A stretch of 64,000 bases of DNA from Acidaminobacter sp. JC074. Lineage in GTDB: Bacteria > Bacillota > Clostridia > Peptostreptococcales > Acidaminobacteraceae. The position numbers were made by a program, and so were the translations under genes. The stretch's first letter is position 1. Each line of letters starts with the position of its first letter. The stretch covers positions 24,001 through 88,000 of the forward strand of contig NZ_VANV01000003.1 of NCBI RefSeq assembly GCF_022496765.1, read 5' to 3'. This document shows positions 17,765-26,480 of the stretch, piece by piece. Below the pieces are notes generated by a model. The model was not told the DNA's origin. It ran no database searches and worked only from the letters and a program-made list of their open reading frames with translations.

Positions 17765-18667
17765 TTAGGAGCTTTTTCTGAGTGGTAGTGACTTGTTATC
17801 TTTCTTCTTGTATTCCAATATGACGATACCCAGTATGATAATGAGGCCACCTAGGATGGTATTCATAGTGAAAACTTCGTTTAAAAGCCACGCCGAGAAT
17901 AAAACAACAAACATGGGTTCAACTGAAGAAATTAATGTAGCTGAACTCGGACCTACGATACTTAGACCTTCATAGAAGGTGATAGATGCCAGTATAGTAG
18001 AAACAAAAGCAAGTAAAAGGGCACTTGTAACAGTTGATGCCTGAGTGGTAACCAAAGGCATATCTGTCAAAATACATTGTATGCCCATAGCAAGACTGGT
18101 TGTTGTTGCTACATAAGCCGTTACAACAACACCACCGAGCTTTTGGGTCTCTTTTTCAGAAAGTCCCAAACAGTAGGCACCGTATGTGATAGATGCAACA
18201 AATGCATAGATTATACCTTTACTGCTTAAAGGTTCTTTGACATAAAGTACGATAAACAAGCCGATGATTGTAATGATTAATGCCAAAACCTTTCTTTTAG
18301 TGACCTTAGACTTTGTTATTATTTTCTCAAAAATCAGTACAAATACTGGATGCGTAAACAATATCAGTGTTGCGATGCTTGATGATATATGTTTATAGGA
18401 TGTGTATAAAGTTGATGTTGCTATGGTAAAACCTAGTAAAGCAATGGCAATGATGTAGATTAAATTTTTAATAGAGGTCTTAAAAGGTATCTTTCTAAGG
18501 TAAATATAAAGCCATAATATCAATGCTGCTGTAGAAAAACGCATAAAAAGAAGGTTAGACACGGCCGTCCCTTCCTCAAGTGCATTGACTGAAAATATTG
18601 GCATTAATGCATAGGCTATAGCAGATATGATGATTAAAAATACACCTGTGTTCTCTTTAGTCTTCAT
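17765..18667 (-). CDS. EamA/DMT-family membrane transporter
   Basis: A 300-residue protein with ten predicted TM helices in two EamA repeats ('GVFLIIISAIAYALMPIF' starting the first, 'GIIYAFVASITYGAYCLGLS' the second; 'SSVEPMFVVLFSAWLLNEVF' is the conserved end of repeat two). DMT-family exporters move amino acids, metabolites or nucleotides; the substrate here is unknown. The ATG at 18667 is preferred over one three codons upstream because AAGGA lies at the correct spacing. It overlaps the HD-GYP stop by 11 bases, so it is translationally coupled. Confidence 0.88.
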   Translation of the reverse strand: MKTKENTGVFLIIISAIAYALMPIFSVNALEEGTAVSNLLFMRFSTAALILWLYIYLRKIPFKTSIKNLIYIIAIALLGFTIATSTLYTSYKHISSSIATLILFTHPVFVLIFEKIITKSKVTKRKVLALIITIIGLFIVLYVKEPLSSKGIIYAFVASITYGAYCLGLSEKETQKLGGVVVTAYVATTTSLAMGIQCILTDMPLVTTQASTVTSALLLAFVSTILASITFYEGLSIVGPSSATLISSVEPMFVVLFSAWLLNEVFTMNTILGGLIIILGIVILEYKKKDNKSLPLRKSS

Positions 18668-19790
18668 CGCGTACATCCTTATATCTTATTTGTTTGATTG
18701 TTACATCTGTTATTTTAAGTAAATCTATGACATCTCTTTTATGAACTTGTCCGTTTGAAAGTTCCAGAACCTGCACAACAGGTCTTAGTGGAAAGTCTAT
18801 GTTGGTATCAATGACCACTGCTGTTTGTAAGGTGGACAGATCTACTAATGTACCAACAGGGTATGGGTTGATTCTTCTTACAAATATATTTGCAATATCA
18901 AAGTCAAACTTTGTACCGGCATTGCCCATGATGTATTCTATGGCTTCGCTTGCAGGTACTGCAGGAGAACCAATTGAGTCAGACACCATTTTGTCATACT
19001 GGTTGCATATGGCTACAATACGGGCGTTCTTATGAATGGCATCACCACTTGTACCATTTGGAAAGCCTGTACCATCATAGTGTTCATGATGCTGCAAGAT
19101 GACTATTTTTGAAGTGGCTGAAAAACCTTTGTTTTCTTTTACATAACCATAACCTTGAGTTGTATGTGATTTGTATTCTTCATATTCATCAATGGTAATT
19201 TCCTCACCGGCTTCTAAAACACTTGTTGGAATAAATACCTTGCCTAAATCGTGAAGAATGGCACCTGTAAATAAGGTCAGTAAATCATGTCTGTTCATTC
19301 TAAGGGCCATGCCAGTGATTAAAGACAGGACTGCCACATTCAATGAATGTTCGTAGGTATATTCGCCTAGGTGTTTGATATCAATGACGTTGATGAGCAG
19401 GTTATGTGATTTCATAATATCTTCAATAATGGCGTTGGAAACATTTCTTAAGTTTTCTACATACTTGTTCATAACTTTGGCTTGAAGTCGTTTGTTGAGT
19501 TCTCTATCTGGACTGAGCTTCTTAGCCAAATCATTTTCTATGTTTTTAAATGTTTCTTTTATTGTTTTAACAGCGGCGTATCTCAGTTCTGGTTTAATGA
19601 CATCTTCTATTTCTACATCTGAATAACCATCATCAATATAAACTGTGTTGATACCAGCATTTTTTATCTTTTCTAATAGGGACGCTGTTAGAGTTGTCCC
19701 TTGTCGTAATAGAACATTACCATTACTGTTATGTATTGTTTTTGCGAGTTTTGTTTCTTGTGTGATACAGTTAACTGGAATAATTCTCAT
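18657..19790 (-). CDS. HD-GYP domain phosphodiesterase (c-di-GMP type)
   Basis: A 377-residue cytoplasmic protein. The N-terminal ~125 residues form a small sensor-like region. The HD-GYP domain follows: 'GEYTYEHSLNVAVLSLITG', metal-binding 'AILHDLGKVFIP' with HD at residues 180-181, and 'LQHHEHYDGTGFPNGT'. The eponymous GYP is GFP here, a common functional variant. HD-GYP enzymes hydrolyse cyclic di-GMP to pGpG or GMP. The C-terminal ~70 residues lie outside the domain. It heads a minus-strand trio. A TATAAT-like element lies about 30-35 bases upstream of the start on the minus strand. A link to the nearby surface cluster is only suggested by biology. Confidence 0.9.
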   Translation of the reverse strand: MRIIPVNCITQETKLAKTIHNSNGNVLLRQGTTLTASLLEKIKNAGINTVYIDDGYSDVEIEDVIKPELRYAAVKTIKETFKNIENDLAKKLSPDRELNKRLQAKVMNKYVENLRNVSNAIIEDIMKSHNLLINVIDIKHLGEYTYEHSLNVAVLSLITGMALRMNRHDLLTLFTGAILHDLGKVFIPTSVLEAGEEITIDEYEEYKSHTTQGYGYVKENKGFSATSKIVILQHHEHYDGTGFPNGTSGDAIHKNARIVAICNQYDKMVSDSIGSPAVPASEAIEYIMGNAGTKFDFDIANIFVRRINPYPVGTLVDLSTLQTAVVIDTNIDFPLRPVVQVLELSNGQVHKRDVIDLLKITDVTIKQIRYKDVRDED

Positions 19791-19916
19791 AGTTGCCTCT
19801 TTTTCTCATTTTCTTGTTTAAGATTATACCTTAAATTGAATAAAAAAGATATTATTAAGTGTCTGTAAGATATTATTTCGCACTTCGAAAAAAATAAACA
19901 TTATCTACACTTTCTT

Positions 19917-19945
19917 TTGATTTTTTATCTTGTATACAGTATAAT
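19917..19945 (+). promoter_or_regulatory. rnf operon promoter P1 (predicted)
   Basis: TTGATT at 19917-19922, a 17-base spacer, and TATAAT at 19940-19945. It would give a leader of about 220 bases before rnfC. Confidence 0.75.
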
Positions 19946-20065
19946 GTTAGAGAATGTGTTCCAATAATAAAAAAGCTTGGAGTCAAGTAAAATGAATGTG
20001 ATAGGATAACTTGTTAGTTAAAAATATAACGAAGTTTTACTGGTGTTAAACTAATTTTTTTGTTG

Positions 20066-20094
20066 TTGAAAAAAATATAATTTAATAAGATAAT
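20066..20094 (+). promoter_or_regulatory. rnf operon promoter P2 (predicted)
   Basis: TTGAAA at 20066-20071, a 17-base spacer, and GATAAT at 20089-20094. It would start transcription about 75 bases before rnfC. Confidence 0.6.
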
Positions 20095-20136
20095 TATTAC
20101 GACGAGTTAATAATTGCTTTTAAGAACACGAAAAAT

Positions 20137-20153
20137 TTAAGATGAAATCTTAA
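20137..20153 (+). promoter_or_regulatory. Hairpin next to the rnfC ribosome binding site
   Basis: Perfect 7-bp stem TTAAGAT/ATCTTAA with a GAA loop, 12 bases before the strong AAGGGGG ribosome site. It may affect translation or mRNA stability; it is weak because it is AT-rich. Confidence 0.35.
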
Positions 20154-20175
20154 TGGTTTTAAAAGGGGGTAAAAC

Positions 20176-21495
20176 ATGGGTCTTCTTTCTTTTAAAGGTG
20201 GTATTCACCCACCTCATGCAAAGAAATCGACTGAAAAAAAACCTGTAGAACAAGCTGTTCAGCCTAAAATCGTTGTGATTCCACTACAGCAACACATTGG
20301 TGCGCCATGTGAAGCTCTAGTGAAAGCTGGGGATTATGTAAAGGTTGGGCAAAAAATTGGCGAAGCGACATCATTTGTTTCTGCTCCAGTACACAGCAGT
20401 GTTTCAGGTATTGTCAAAGAAGTTTCGAAGAAACTGACTCTTGGGGGAAAAACAACATGTGTTGTCATAGAGTCAGACGGCGAAAACACCATCAGTGAAG
20501 AAGTTAAACCTAAGGGTGACATTTCATCACTAGACGGAAAAGAAATCCTTAACATCATTAAAGAAGCGGGTATAGTTGGTATGGGTGGTGCAGGCTTCCC
20601 TACACATGTAAAGTTATCTCCGCCACCAAACAAACCAATCGAGTTTGTTATTCTTAATGGTGCTGAGTGTGAGCCTTATTTAACAGCCGATCATCGTTTG
20701 ATGTTAGAATCACCAGAGAAAGTGGTTTACGGTTTAAAAGCTTTAATGAAAGTTTTAGATGTTAAAAAAGGTTTTATCGGTATCGAAGTTAATAAGATGG
20801 ATGCTTTAGACAAGCTGACTAAATTAACAGAACAAGACGATACCATCTCAGTAGTGGGTCTTAAGACCAAGTATCCACAGGGTGCAGAAAAGCAATTGAT
20901 TTATGCCTGTACTAAGCGCCAAGTACCATCTGGTGGTTTACCACTTGAGGCAGGCGCTGTTGTATCAAACGTGGCAACTGCCGCTGCAGTTTCAGACGCT
21001 ATTTTAATCGGTATGCCTTTAGTTGAAAGAATCTGTACAGTCACAGGTGGCGGTATCAAAGAGCCTAAGAACTTGTTAATCAAATCAGGTACTATGGTAT
21101 CTGAAATTGTCGAGCAATGTGGTGGCTTAACAGATGATATCGGTAAAGTTATCTGGGGTGGTCCTATGATGGGTATTTCAATGTCTACATTAGAAATTCC
21201 TGCAACAAAGACGGCATCTGGTGTGCTTTGCTTAACTGAAGAAGAAGCATATCAACCAGACGGTTCATCATGTATTAAGTGTGGTAAATGTGTAGATATT
21301 TGTCCAGCATTTATACAGCCAATGTTATTAGATGCTCACTCACTTAGAAGAAATTATGATCAGACAGAAAAACTAAGAGTACTTGATTGTATCGAGTGTG
21401 GTTCATGTTCATTCGTCTGTCCGGCAAAGAGATCACTTCTTCAATCGATTAGAGTAGCTAAAAAAGAAGTGCTCGCTAAGAGAAAAAGAGTATAG
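20176..21495 (+). CDS. rnfC: Rnf complex subunit C, electron-accepting/NADH-side
   Basis: A 439-residue peripheral subunit of the ferredoxin:NAD+ oxidoreductase that couples electron flow to Na+ or H+ pumping. The N-terminal Rnf-Nqr barrel region contains 'GGIHPPHAKKST'. The NADH/FMN-binding domain has 'GIVGMGGAGFPTHVKL' and 'VILNGAECEPYLTADHR'. Two [4Fe-4S] motifs lie near the C-terminus: 'CIKCGKCVDICP' and 'CIECGSCSFVCP'. The length is normal. It has a strong AAGGGGG ribosome site and is the first gene of the six-gene operon. Confidence 0.97.
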   Translation: MGLLSFKGGIHPPHAKKSTEKKPVEQAVQPKIVVIPLQQHIGAPCEALVKAGDYVKVGQKIGEATSFVSAPVHSSVSGIVKEVSKKLTLGGKTTCVVIESDGENTISEEVKPKGDISSLDGKEILNIIKEAGIVGMGGAGFPTHVKLSPPPNKPIEFVILNGAECEPYLTADHRLMLESPEKVVYGLKALMKVLDVKKGFIGIEVNKMDALDKLTKLTEQDDTISVVGLKTKYPQGAEKQLIYACTKRQVPSGGLPLEAGAVVSNVATAAAVSDAILIGMPLVERICTVTGGGIKEPKNLLIKSGTMVSEIVEQCGGLTDDIGKVIWGGPMMGISMSTLEIPATKTASGVLCLTEEEAYQPDGSSCIKCGKCVDICPAFIQPMLLDAHSLRRNYDQTEKLRVLDCIECGSCSFVCPAKRSLLQSIRVAKKEVLAKRKRV

Positions 21496-21504
21496 GGAGG
21501 GAAC

Positions 21505-22470
21505 ATGGAGCATAAATTGAATCTATCATCATCTCCTCATATTCGCTCGACAGATAAAACGAGCACAATCATGAGAGATGTGGTTATCGCATTAACACCA
21601 GCAACGCTTTATGGTTTTTATATCTTTGGTATGAATGCTGTAATGGTTGTTGCCTTAACTATCTTGGCTGCAGTGGCAACTGAAGCTTTGATGTGTAAAA
21701 TGAGAAAAAGACCCATAACAATTGGTGACTGGTCAGCAGTTGTTACAGGTTTATTATTAGCAATGAACTTGCCAGCAAACGCAACTTGGTGGATGGCAAT
21801 TGTCGGTGCTGTATTTGCAATTGCTATTGCAAAACATGCATTTGGTGGTTTAGGTCATAACTTCATCAACCCAGCTTTAGCAGCTAGAGCATTTTTAATG
21901 TCTGGTTGGATGGGTAGAATGACAGCTTATACAGTACCTAAATTACATACTGTTTCTCAAGCGACACCACTTAACGTTGTTAAACAAGCAATGGCTAGCG
22001 GTGGTAATGGCTTAGATGCATTAAAGGGTGCTGATGTTACATTAGCAGATATGTTCTTAGGAAATATCGGCGGTGTTATTGGTGAAACTTCAGCTTTATT
22101 ATTAATTCTTGGTGGTTTATACCTAATCTTTAGAGGTGTAATTACTTATAGAATTCCAACTTTCTACATTGGTACAGTAGCGATTTTAACATTCTTCCTA
22201 TATGGTTTTGATTTAGAATTGACATTGTATATGTTATTAGGTGGTGGTTTGATGTTAGGTGCTTTCTTTATGGCAACCGATTATGCATCGTCACCAATCA
22301 ATCCAAAAGGTCAAATCATCTTTGCTATTGGATGTGGTCTTTTAACAGTGATCATCAGAAGATTTGGTGGTTACCCAGAAGGTGTATCTTATTCAATTTT
22401 ATTAATGAATGTTGCTGCACCACTTATTGAAAAGTACTCATCACCTAAAGTATTTGGAGGTGGTAAGTAA
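21505..22470 (+). CDS. rnfD: Rnf complex subunit D, membrane FMN protein
   Basis: A 321-residue protein with about nine TM helices, belonging to the NqrB/RnfD family. Recognisable features are 'NLSSSPHIRSTDKTSTIM' at the N-terminus, 'HAFGGLGHNFINPALAARAF', and 'SQATPLNVV', whose Thr corresponds to the covalent-FMN threonine region of the family. 'ATDYASSPINPKGQIIFAIG' and 'RRFGGYPEGVSYSILLMN' complete the signature. RnfD is thought to form part of the ion-translocating channel. It is nine bases after rnfC with a GGGAGG ribosome site. Confidence 0.97.
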   Translation: MEHKLNLSSSPHIRSTDKTSTIMRDVVIALTPATLYGFYIFGMNAVMVVALTILAAVATEALMCKMRKRPITIGDWSAVVTGLLLAMNLPANATWWMAIVGAVFAIAIAKHAFGGLGHNFINPALAARAFLMSGWMGRMTAYTVPKLHTVSQATPLNVVKQAMASGGNGLDALKGADVTLADMFLGNIGGVIGETSALLLILGGLYLIFRGVITYRIPTFYIGTVAILTFFLYGFDLELTLYMLLGGGLMLGAFFMATDYASSPINPKGQIIFAIGCGLLTVIIRRFGGYPEGVSYSILLMNVAAPLIEKYSSPKVFGGGK

Positions 22471-23069
22471 TGAAAGAGATTATTAAATTAGGTTTGGTTT
22501 TATTCCTAGTATGTGCAATTGCTGCCATGGCCTTAGGTATGACAAATGAAGTCACTAAGGGTCAGATTGCTGATAATGCAGTCATTGCGGCTAGAGAAGC
22601 ACGTCAAGCAGTTTATCCTACAGCTGATGACTTTATCTTAATTGCATCATCTTCAGCTGAATCATATGAAGCACATCCTTCTGCTGATGCTTTCTTAAAA
22701 GAAAACACAGTGGTAAGAGAAGTTTATAAGGCTATGACTTCAGGTGAGCATGTTGGTTTTGTAATCAAAACTGCACCAAATGGTTATGGTGGTGAAGTTG
22801 GTGTTACAGTAGGTCTTTCGCTAGACGGTTCTATTCAAGGTGTTCAAGTTGATACACCTAATGAAACACCAGGTCTAGGTGCTAAGGCTAAGACACCAGA
22901 CTTCTATTCACAATATGAAGGTTTGACAGTTACGTCTCCAATCGAAGTATTGAAGCTTGAAGTAACTGATGAAAATGCGATTCAATCAATTTCAGGTGCT
23001 ACAATTACATCACAAGCTGTAACAGATGGTGTGAATTATGGCATGGCTGTTATTGAGACATTTAAATAG
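22470..23069 (+). CDS. rnfG: Rnf complex subunit G, FMN-binding electron carrier
   Basis: A 199-residue protein with one N-terminal TM helix (residues 5-25) and an extracytoplasmic FMN-binding domain. The covalent flavinylation motif S-G-A-T is intact in 'SISGATITSQAVTDGVNYG', where the Thr bears FMN through a phosphoester. 'GYGGEVGVTVGLSLDG' and 'TPNETPGLGAKAKTP' are the other family blocks. The start overlaps the rnfD stop by one base. Flavinylation would require an ApbE transferase, which is not in this window. Confidence 0.97.
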   Translation: MKEIIKLGLVLFLVCAIAAMALGMTNEVTKGQIADNAVIAAREARQAVYPTADDFILIASSSAESYEAHPSADAFLKENTVVREVYKAMTSGEHVGFVIKTAPNGYGGEVGVTVGLSLDGSIQGVQVDTPNETPGLGAKAKTPDFYSQYEGLTVTSPIEVLKLEVTDENAIQSISGATITSQAVTDGVNYGMAVIETFK

Positions 23070-23080
23070 GAGGTGTGGTT

Positions 23081-23674
23081 ATGAGAATGAAGAACTTAAC
23101 CAATGGATTGATTAAGGAAAATCCAATTTTTGTTCAACTACTCGGTATGTGTCCGACTTTAGCGGTTACCACATCTGCTACAGATGGTTTCGCTATGGGA
23201 GCTGCTACGACAGTAGTATTGGTACTTGCTAACATCGTTATCTCTTTGATCAGAAAGTTAGTACCTAGTAAAATTAGAATTCCAATCTTTATCGTTGTTA
23301 TTGCGACATTCGTAACAATGGTAGGTTTATTTATGAAAGCCTACTTACCAGAACTTGATAAGTCTCTAGGTCTGTTTATTCCACTGATTGTTGTTAACTG
23401 TTTGATCCTTGCAAGAGCAGAAGCCTTTGCATTTAAAAATGGTCCTGTAGATTCAGCATTAGATGGTATTGGTATGGGTCTTGGATTTACACTTGCTTTA
23501 ACTATTTTAGGTATTGTAAGAGAAATTCCTGGTAATGGTACATTATTTGGTATGACAGTAACGCCAGAGTGGTTTGAGCCGGCAGTTATTATGATATTAC
23601 CAGCGGGTGCCTTCTTAGCTCTAGGTTTACTTTTAGCAGCTAAAAATGCATTTGACATGAGAAAAGGAAACTAG
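23081..23674 (+). CDS. rnfE: Rnf complex subunit E, integral membrane
   Basis: A 197-residue NqrD/RnfE-family protein with six TM helices ('NPIFVQLLGMCPTLAVTTSA', 'LFIPLIVVNCLILARAEAFA', 'GLGFTLALTILGIVREIPGN'). The conserved C-P-x-L and N-C-L motifs contain the Cys residues that bind an intramembrane Fe-S centre together with RnfA. The ATG at 23081 is chosen because TAGGAGG lies seven bases upstream; an in-frame GTG at 23075 falls within the ribosome site. Confidence 0.96.
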   Translation: MRMKNLTNGLIKENPIFVQLLGMCPTLAVTTSATDGFAMGAATTVVLVLANIVISLIRKLVPSKIRIPIFIVVIATFVTMVGLFMKAYLPELDKSLGLFIPLIVVNCLILARAEAFAFKNGPVDSALDGIGMGLGFTLALTILGIVREIPGNGTLFGMTVTPEWFEPAVIMILPAGAFLALGLLLAAKNAFDMRKGN

Positions 23675-23683
23675 GAGGGTATT

Positions 23684-24265
23684 ATGGGAGACGCAAGTTT
23701 ATTTGTCATTATTGTAAGTGCCATCTTAGTTAACAACTTTGTTTTATCTAGATTCTTAGGTATCTGTCCTTTCTTAGGTGTATCTAAGAAGGTGGATACG
23801 GCACTTGGTATGGGTATGGCTGTTACATTCGTTATGACGATGGCAGGTATCATTACCTATTTTGTAGATGTATTAATTTTAAAGCCATTTGATATTGAAT
23901 ATATGCAGACTATTGCATTTATCTTGGTTATTGCATCATTAGTACAGTTTGTTGAGATTGTTTTACAAAAGGTATCACCAGCACTTTATCAAGCACTTGG
24001 TGTATTCTTACCACTTATTACAACAAACTGTGCAGTACTAGGTTTAGCACTTTTAAACATTCAGTTTGAGTTTAACTTAGCACAAGTTGTAGCGCACTCT
24101 GTAGGTGCTGCACTAGGTTTTACACTGGCAATTGTATTATTTGCTGGTATCCGTGAAAAACTAGAAATTTCAGATATTCCAGAACCTTTTAAAGGATTCC
24201 CGATTGCGCTTATCTCTGCGAGTATGATGGCAATGGCATTCTTAGGTTTCTCTGGACTTGTATAG
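23684..24265 (+). CDS. rnfA: Rnf complex subunit A, integral membrane
   Basis: A 193-residue NqrE/RnfA-family protein with six TM helices and inverted topology relative to RnfE. Family blocks are '[20 protein letters not shown]', '[20 protein letters not shown]' (the N-C Cys of the RnfA/E Fe-S site) and '[20 protein letters not shown]'. It has a TAGGAGGG ribosome site and sits nine bases after rnfE. Confidence 0.97.
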   Translation: MGDASLFVIIVSAILVNNFVLSRFLGICPFLGVSKKVDTALGMGMAVTFVMTMAGIITYFVDVLILKPFDIEYMQTIAFILVIASLVQFVEIVLQKVSPALYQALGVFLPLITTNCAVLGLALLNIQFEFNLAQVVAHSVGAALGFTLAIVLFAGIREKLEISDIPEPFKGFPIALISASMMAMAFLGFSGLV

Positions 24266-24274
24266 GAGGCTGAC

Positions 24275-25264
24275 ATGAATATTGATTTTTCATTGGTGTT
24301 AAAATCTGTAGCCAGCCTTAGTGGACTAGGTTTGGTCTTTGGTGCAGGACTTGCTTTTGCATCACAAAAGTTTAAAGTAGAAATGGATCCAAGGATTGAG
24401 CTTGTAAATGAAGCTTTACCAGCTGCCAACTGCGGTGGTTGTGGTTATCCTGGATGTATGGCTTTTGCAACAGCAGTTGTTAATGGTGAAGCACCTGTTA
24501 ATGGTTGTCCTGTTGGTGGTGCAGAATGTGCTGCTAATGTGGCAGAAATCATGGGCGTAGATGCTTCTGCAGCAGAGCCACAGGTTGCCAGAGTATTGTG
24601 TACAGGTAAGTTAGGTGTCTGTAAAGAAGAATTTACTTACCATGGTATTGATTCTTGTTTAGCAGCTAACATGATTGCTGGCGGTTCAAAGGCTTGTCAG
24701 TTTGGATGTATCGGTTTTGGTTCATGTGCAGATGTGTGCCCATTCGGTGCTATTGAAATTGACGAAAACCATTTGGCAAGAGTTATTCCTGAAAAGTGTG
24801 TGGCATGTGGTAAATGTGTGGACGTCTGTCCTAAGCATATCATCCATATGGTGCCTAAGGAGCAATTTGTTGTTGTAGCTTGTTCTAACCTTGAAAAGGG
24901 TGGTTTTGTTAAAAAGAATTGTGCTGAAGCTTGTATAGCATGTGGTATTTGTGAACGTTCATGTCCATTTGATGCTGTTCATGTAGAAAACAATGTGGCT
25001 AAGATTGATTACACTAAGTGTACAAACTGTATGATTTGTGCTGAAAAGTGTCCAACTAAGGCCATTGAAGCTGAGTTTGACAAGAGACAAACTGCTAAGA
25101 TAGTAGATGACTTATGTATTGGCTGTACAATTTGTAAGAAGGTATGTCCAGTATCTGCTATTGAAGGTGAAGTTAAGCAGGTTCATGAAGTAGATCCTGA
25201 CAAGTGTGTAGGCTGTGGTCTATGTGCTGAGAAGTGTCCTAGAGATGCTATCAATATGATTTAA
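24275..25264 (+). CDS. rnfB: Rnf complex subunit B, polyferredoxin
   Basis: A 329-residue ferredoxin-side subunit. It has one N-terminal TM helix (about 7-27), then the Fe-S/RnfB domain 'AANCGGCGYPGCMAFATAVV' with a downstream Cys ('NGCPVGG'), then six four-Cys clusters: 'GFGSCADVCPFGAI' (with the preceding CI), 'CVACGKCVDVCP', 'CIACGICERSCP', 'CTNCMICAEKCP', 'CIGCTICKKVCP' and 'CVGCGLCAEKCP'. This many clusters is typical of the long clostridial and acetogen RnfB and exceeds the proteobacterial form. It accepts electrons from reduced ferredoxin. It is the last gene of the operon and is followed by a strong terminator. Confidence 0.97.
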   Translation: MNIDFSLVLKSVASLSGLGLVFGAGLAFASQKFKVEMDPRIELVNEALPAANCGGCGYPGCMAFATAVVNGEAPVNGCPVGGAECAANVAEIMGVDASAAEPQVARVLCTGKLGVCKEEFTYHGIDSCLAANMIAGGSKACQFGCIGFGSCADVCPFGAIEIDENHLARVIPEKCVACGKCVDVCPKHIIHMVPKEQFVVVACSNLEKGGFVKKNCAEACIACGICERSCPFDAVHVENNVAKIDYTKCTNCMICAEKCPTKAIEAEFDKRQTAKIVDDLCIGCTICKKVCPVSAIEGEVKQVHEVDPDKCVGCGLCAEKCPRDAINMI

Positions 25265-25270
25265 TTTAAG

Positions 25271-25296
25271 GGGCTGATTGATATCGGCCCTTTTTG
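25271..25296 (+). terminator. Terminator of the rnf operon
   Basis: Stem GGGCTGAT/ATCGGCCC (one G-T pair), loop TGAT, then TTTTT. Confidence 0.88.
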
Positions 25297-25409
25297 TATG
25301 AAAATGGCTTTCGAAATGCAAGTTAGTCATTTTTTTATGTTTAAAATATGTAATTATGGTTATATAAACAGTAAGAAACAATACAAAAGGACTTATATTA
25401 CTATACGAA

Positions 25410-25439
25410 TTGAAATGATTTGTAAGATTGTTGTATACT
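25410..25439 (+). promoter_or_regulatory. Promoter of the Lrp-family gene (predicted)
   Basis: TTGAAA at 25410-25415, an 18-base spacer, and TATACT at 25434-25439, ending 25 bases before the ATG. Confidence 0.6.
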
Positions 25440-25464
25440 ATATGTATGTTTGAAAGGAGCAATT

Positions 25465-25920
25465 ATGTTTAATACTTTAGATTTAATCGATCAGGAGATT
25501 TTAAAACTCTTATCAGAAAATGCCAGAATGTCATATGTTGAGATTGGTAAACGTGTCAATTTATCAAGAGTTGCGGTTAAGTCACGAATGGAAGCTTTAG
25601 AAAATGAAGGGATTATAGAACGCTACAGCATCGTTATTAATCCTGAAAAAGTCGGTAGAATGATTTCAGCATTTTTTGATGTAGAAACAGAACCTTCAAA
25701 GCTTTTAGAAGTAGCAAAAAAGATAACTGCTTTAGACCAAGTAACAGATGTTTACCAAATGACTGGTTCTTCAAAACTTCATGTACATGCAACTTTGGAA
25801 CTCAATGAAGACTTAGAAAGATTTTTAAGAGAAGATATGTATGTTATTGGTGGCATCGTTAAAATTGATTGCAATGTAATTGTATCAAGATTTAAGACGA
25901 GAAAGGGTTTGAGAATTTAA
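25465..25920 (+). CDS. Lrp/AsnC-family transcriptional regulator
   Basis: A 151-residue feast/famine regulator. The N-terminal HTH reads 'LDLIDQEILKLLSENARMSY' to 'LSRVAVKSRMEALENEGIIE', followed by 'RYSIVINPEKVG' and a C-terminal RAM ligand-binding domain ('VTDVYQMTGSSKLHVHATL'). The ATG at 25465 follows AAAGGAGC. It is followed at one base by a chromate-family transporter gene and then a gamma-glutamyltransferase. B. subtilis ywrC (Lrp) sits beside ywrB/ywrA (chromate transport family) and ywrD (GGT-like), so this is probably the YwrC counterpart controlling the local operon. Confidence 0.9.
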   Translation: MFNTLDLIDQEILKLLSENARMSYVEIGKRVNLSRVAVKSRMEALENEGIIERYSIVINPEKVGRMISAFFDVETEPSKLLEVAKKITALDQVTDVYQMTGSSKLHVHATLELNEDLERFLREDMYVIGGIVKIDCNVIVSRFKTRKGLRI

Positions 25921-25921
25921 A

Positions 25922-26470
25922 ATGAAAGTTTATTTAGACTTATTTATGGCCTTCTTCAGATGTGGTATTTTTGCGTTTGGTGGAGGTCCTGCAACTGTTC
26001 CTCTAATTGAAAATGAGGCAGTTAACACATTTCAATGGTTGAGCGTTGCTGAGTTTGGTGATGCTTATGCAGTCGTTTCTACATTACCTGGACCGATTAC
26101 AACTAAAATGGCTGCGCTTATCGGCTATAAGATGGGTGGGGTCTTAGGCTCTGTCATTGCTATTATTGGTATTGTCTTACCATCTGCCATTGCGGTTGTT
26201 GTCCTGTTTTCCTTTTACCAAAGAAACAAAGACGCCAAATGGATGCAAGGTATGATGAAAGGTGTAAGACCTGTTGTTGCTGTGCTTTTGTTCCAAGTAT
26301 TTTATAAGATGGCCAAATCAGCATTTGGTTTAACAGCTTTTAACTTAAGATATGCAAGTATTACAGGTGTCGTTGCTCTTGTTGCAGCTATTATGTTATT
26401 TAAGTTTAAAATTCATCCGATTGTTATGATTGTTTTATCATTAATATTTGGTGGTATCTTTTTAGGTTAG
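25922..26470 (+). CDS. Chromate transporter family protein, single CHR domain
   Basis: A 182-residue membrane protein with about five TM helices. The CHR signature is intact in 'CGIFAFGGGPATVPLIENEA' and 'STLPGPITTKMAALIGYKMG'. Many bacteria encode these half-size proteins as a pair that forms one transporter; here only one half is present. The family name comes from chromate efflux in ChrA, but the natural substrate of this subgroup is not established. The ATG follows the lrp stop by one base and has only a weak ribosome site, suggesting coupled translation. Confidence 0.85.
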   Translation: MKVYLDLFMAFFRCGIFAFGGGPATVPLIENEAVNTFQWLSVAEFGDAYAVVSTLPGPITTKMAALIGYKMGGVLGSVIAIIGIVLPSAIAVVVLFSFYQRNKDAKWMQGMMKGVRPVVAVLLFQVFYKMAKSAFGLTAFNLRYASITGVVALVAAIMLFKFKIHPIVMIVLSLIFGGIFLG

Positions 26471-26480
26471 GAGGAGAAAC

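Larger units (their letters stand above)
19791..20175. other. Divergent intergenic region between the HD-GYP gene and the rnf operon
   Basis: 385 bases, very AT-rich. It contains two good plus-strand promoters (listed separately) and a long untranslated leader, with a small hairpin TTAAGAT/ATCTTAA at 20137-20153 just ahead of the rnfC ribosome site. No open frame worth calling is seen. Confidence 0.7.

Noticed and set aside
24061-24429. A 122-codon minus-strand open frame across rnfA/rnfB
   Set aside because: Shadow of two well-supported genes; it spans their junction and has low-complexity composition.
25922-26470. Chromate resistance function
   Set aside because: The name is a family label; the Lrp/GGT context points elsewhere, and a single half-domain protein is not evidence of chromate efflux.
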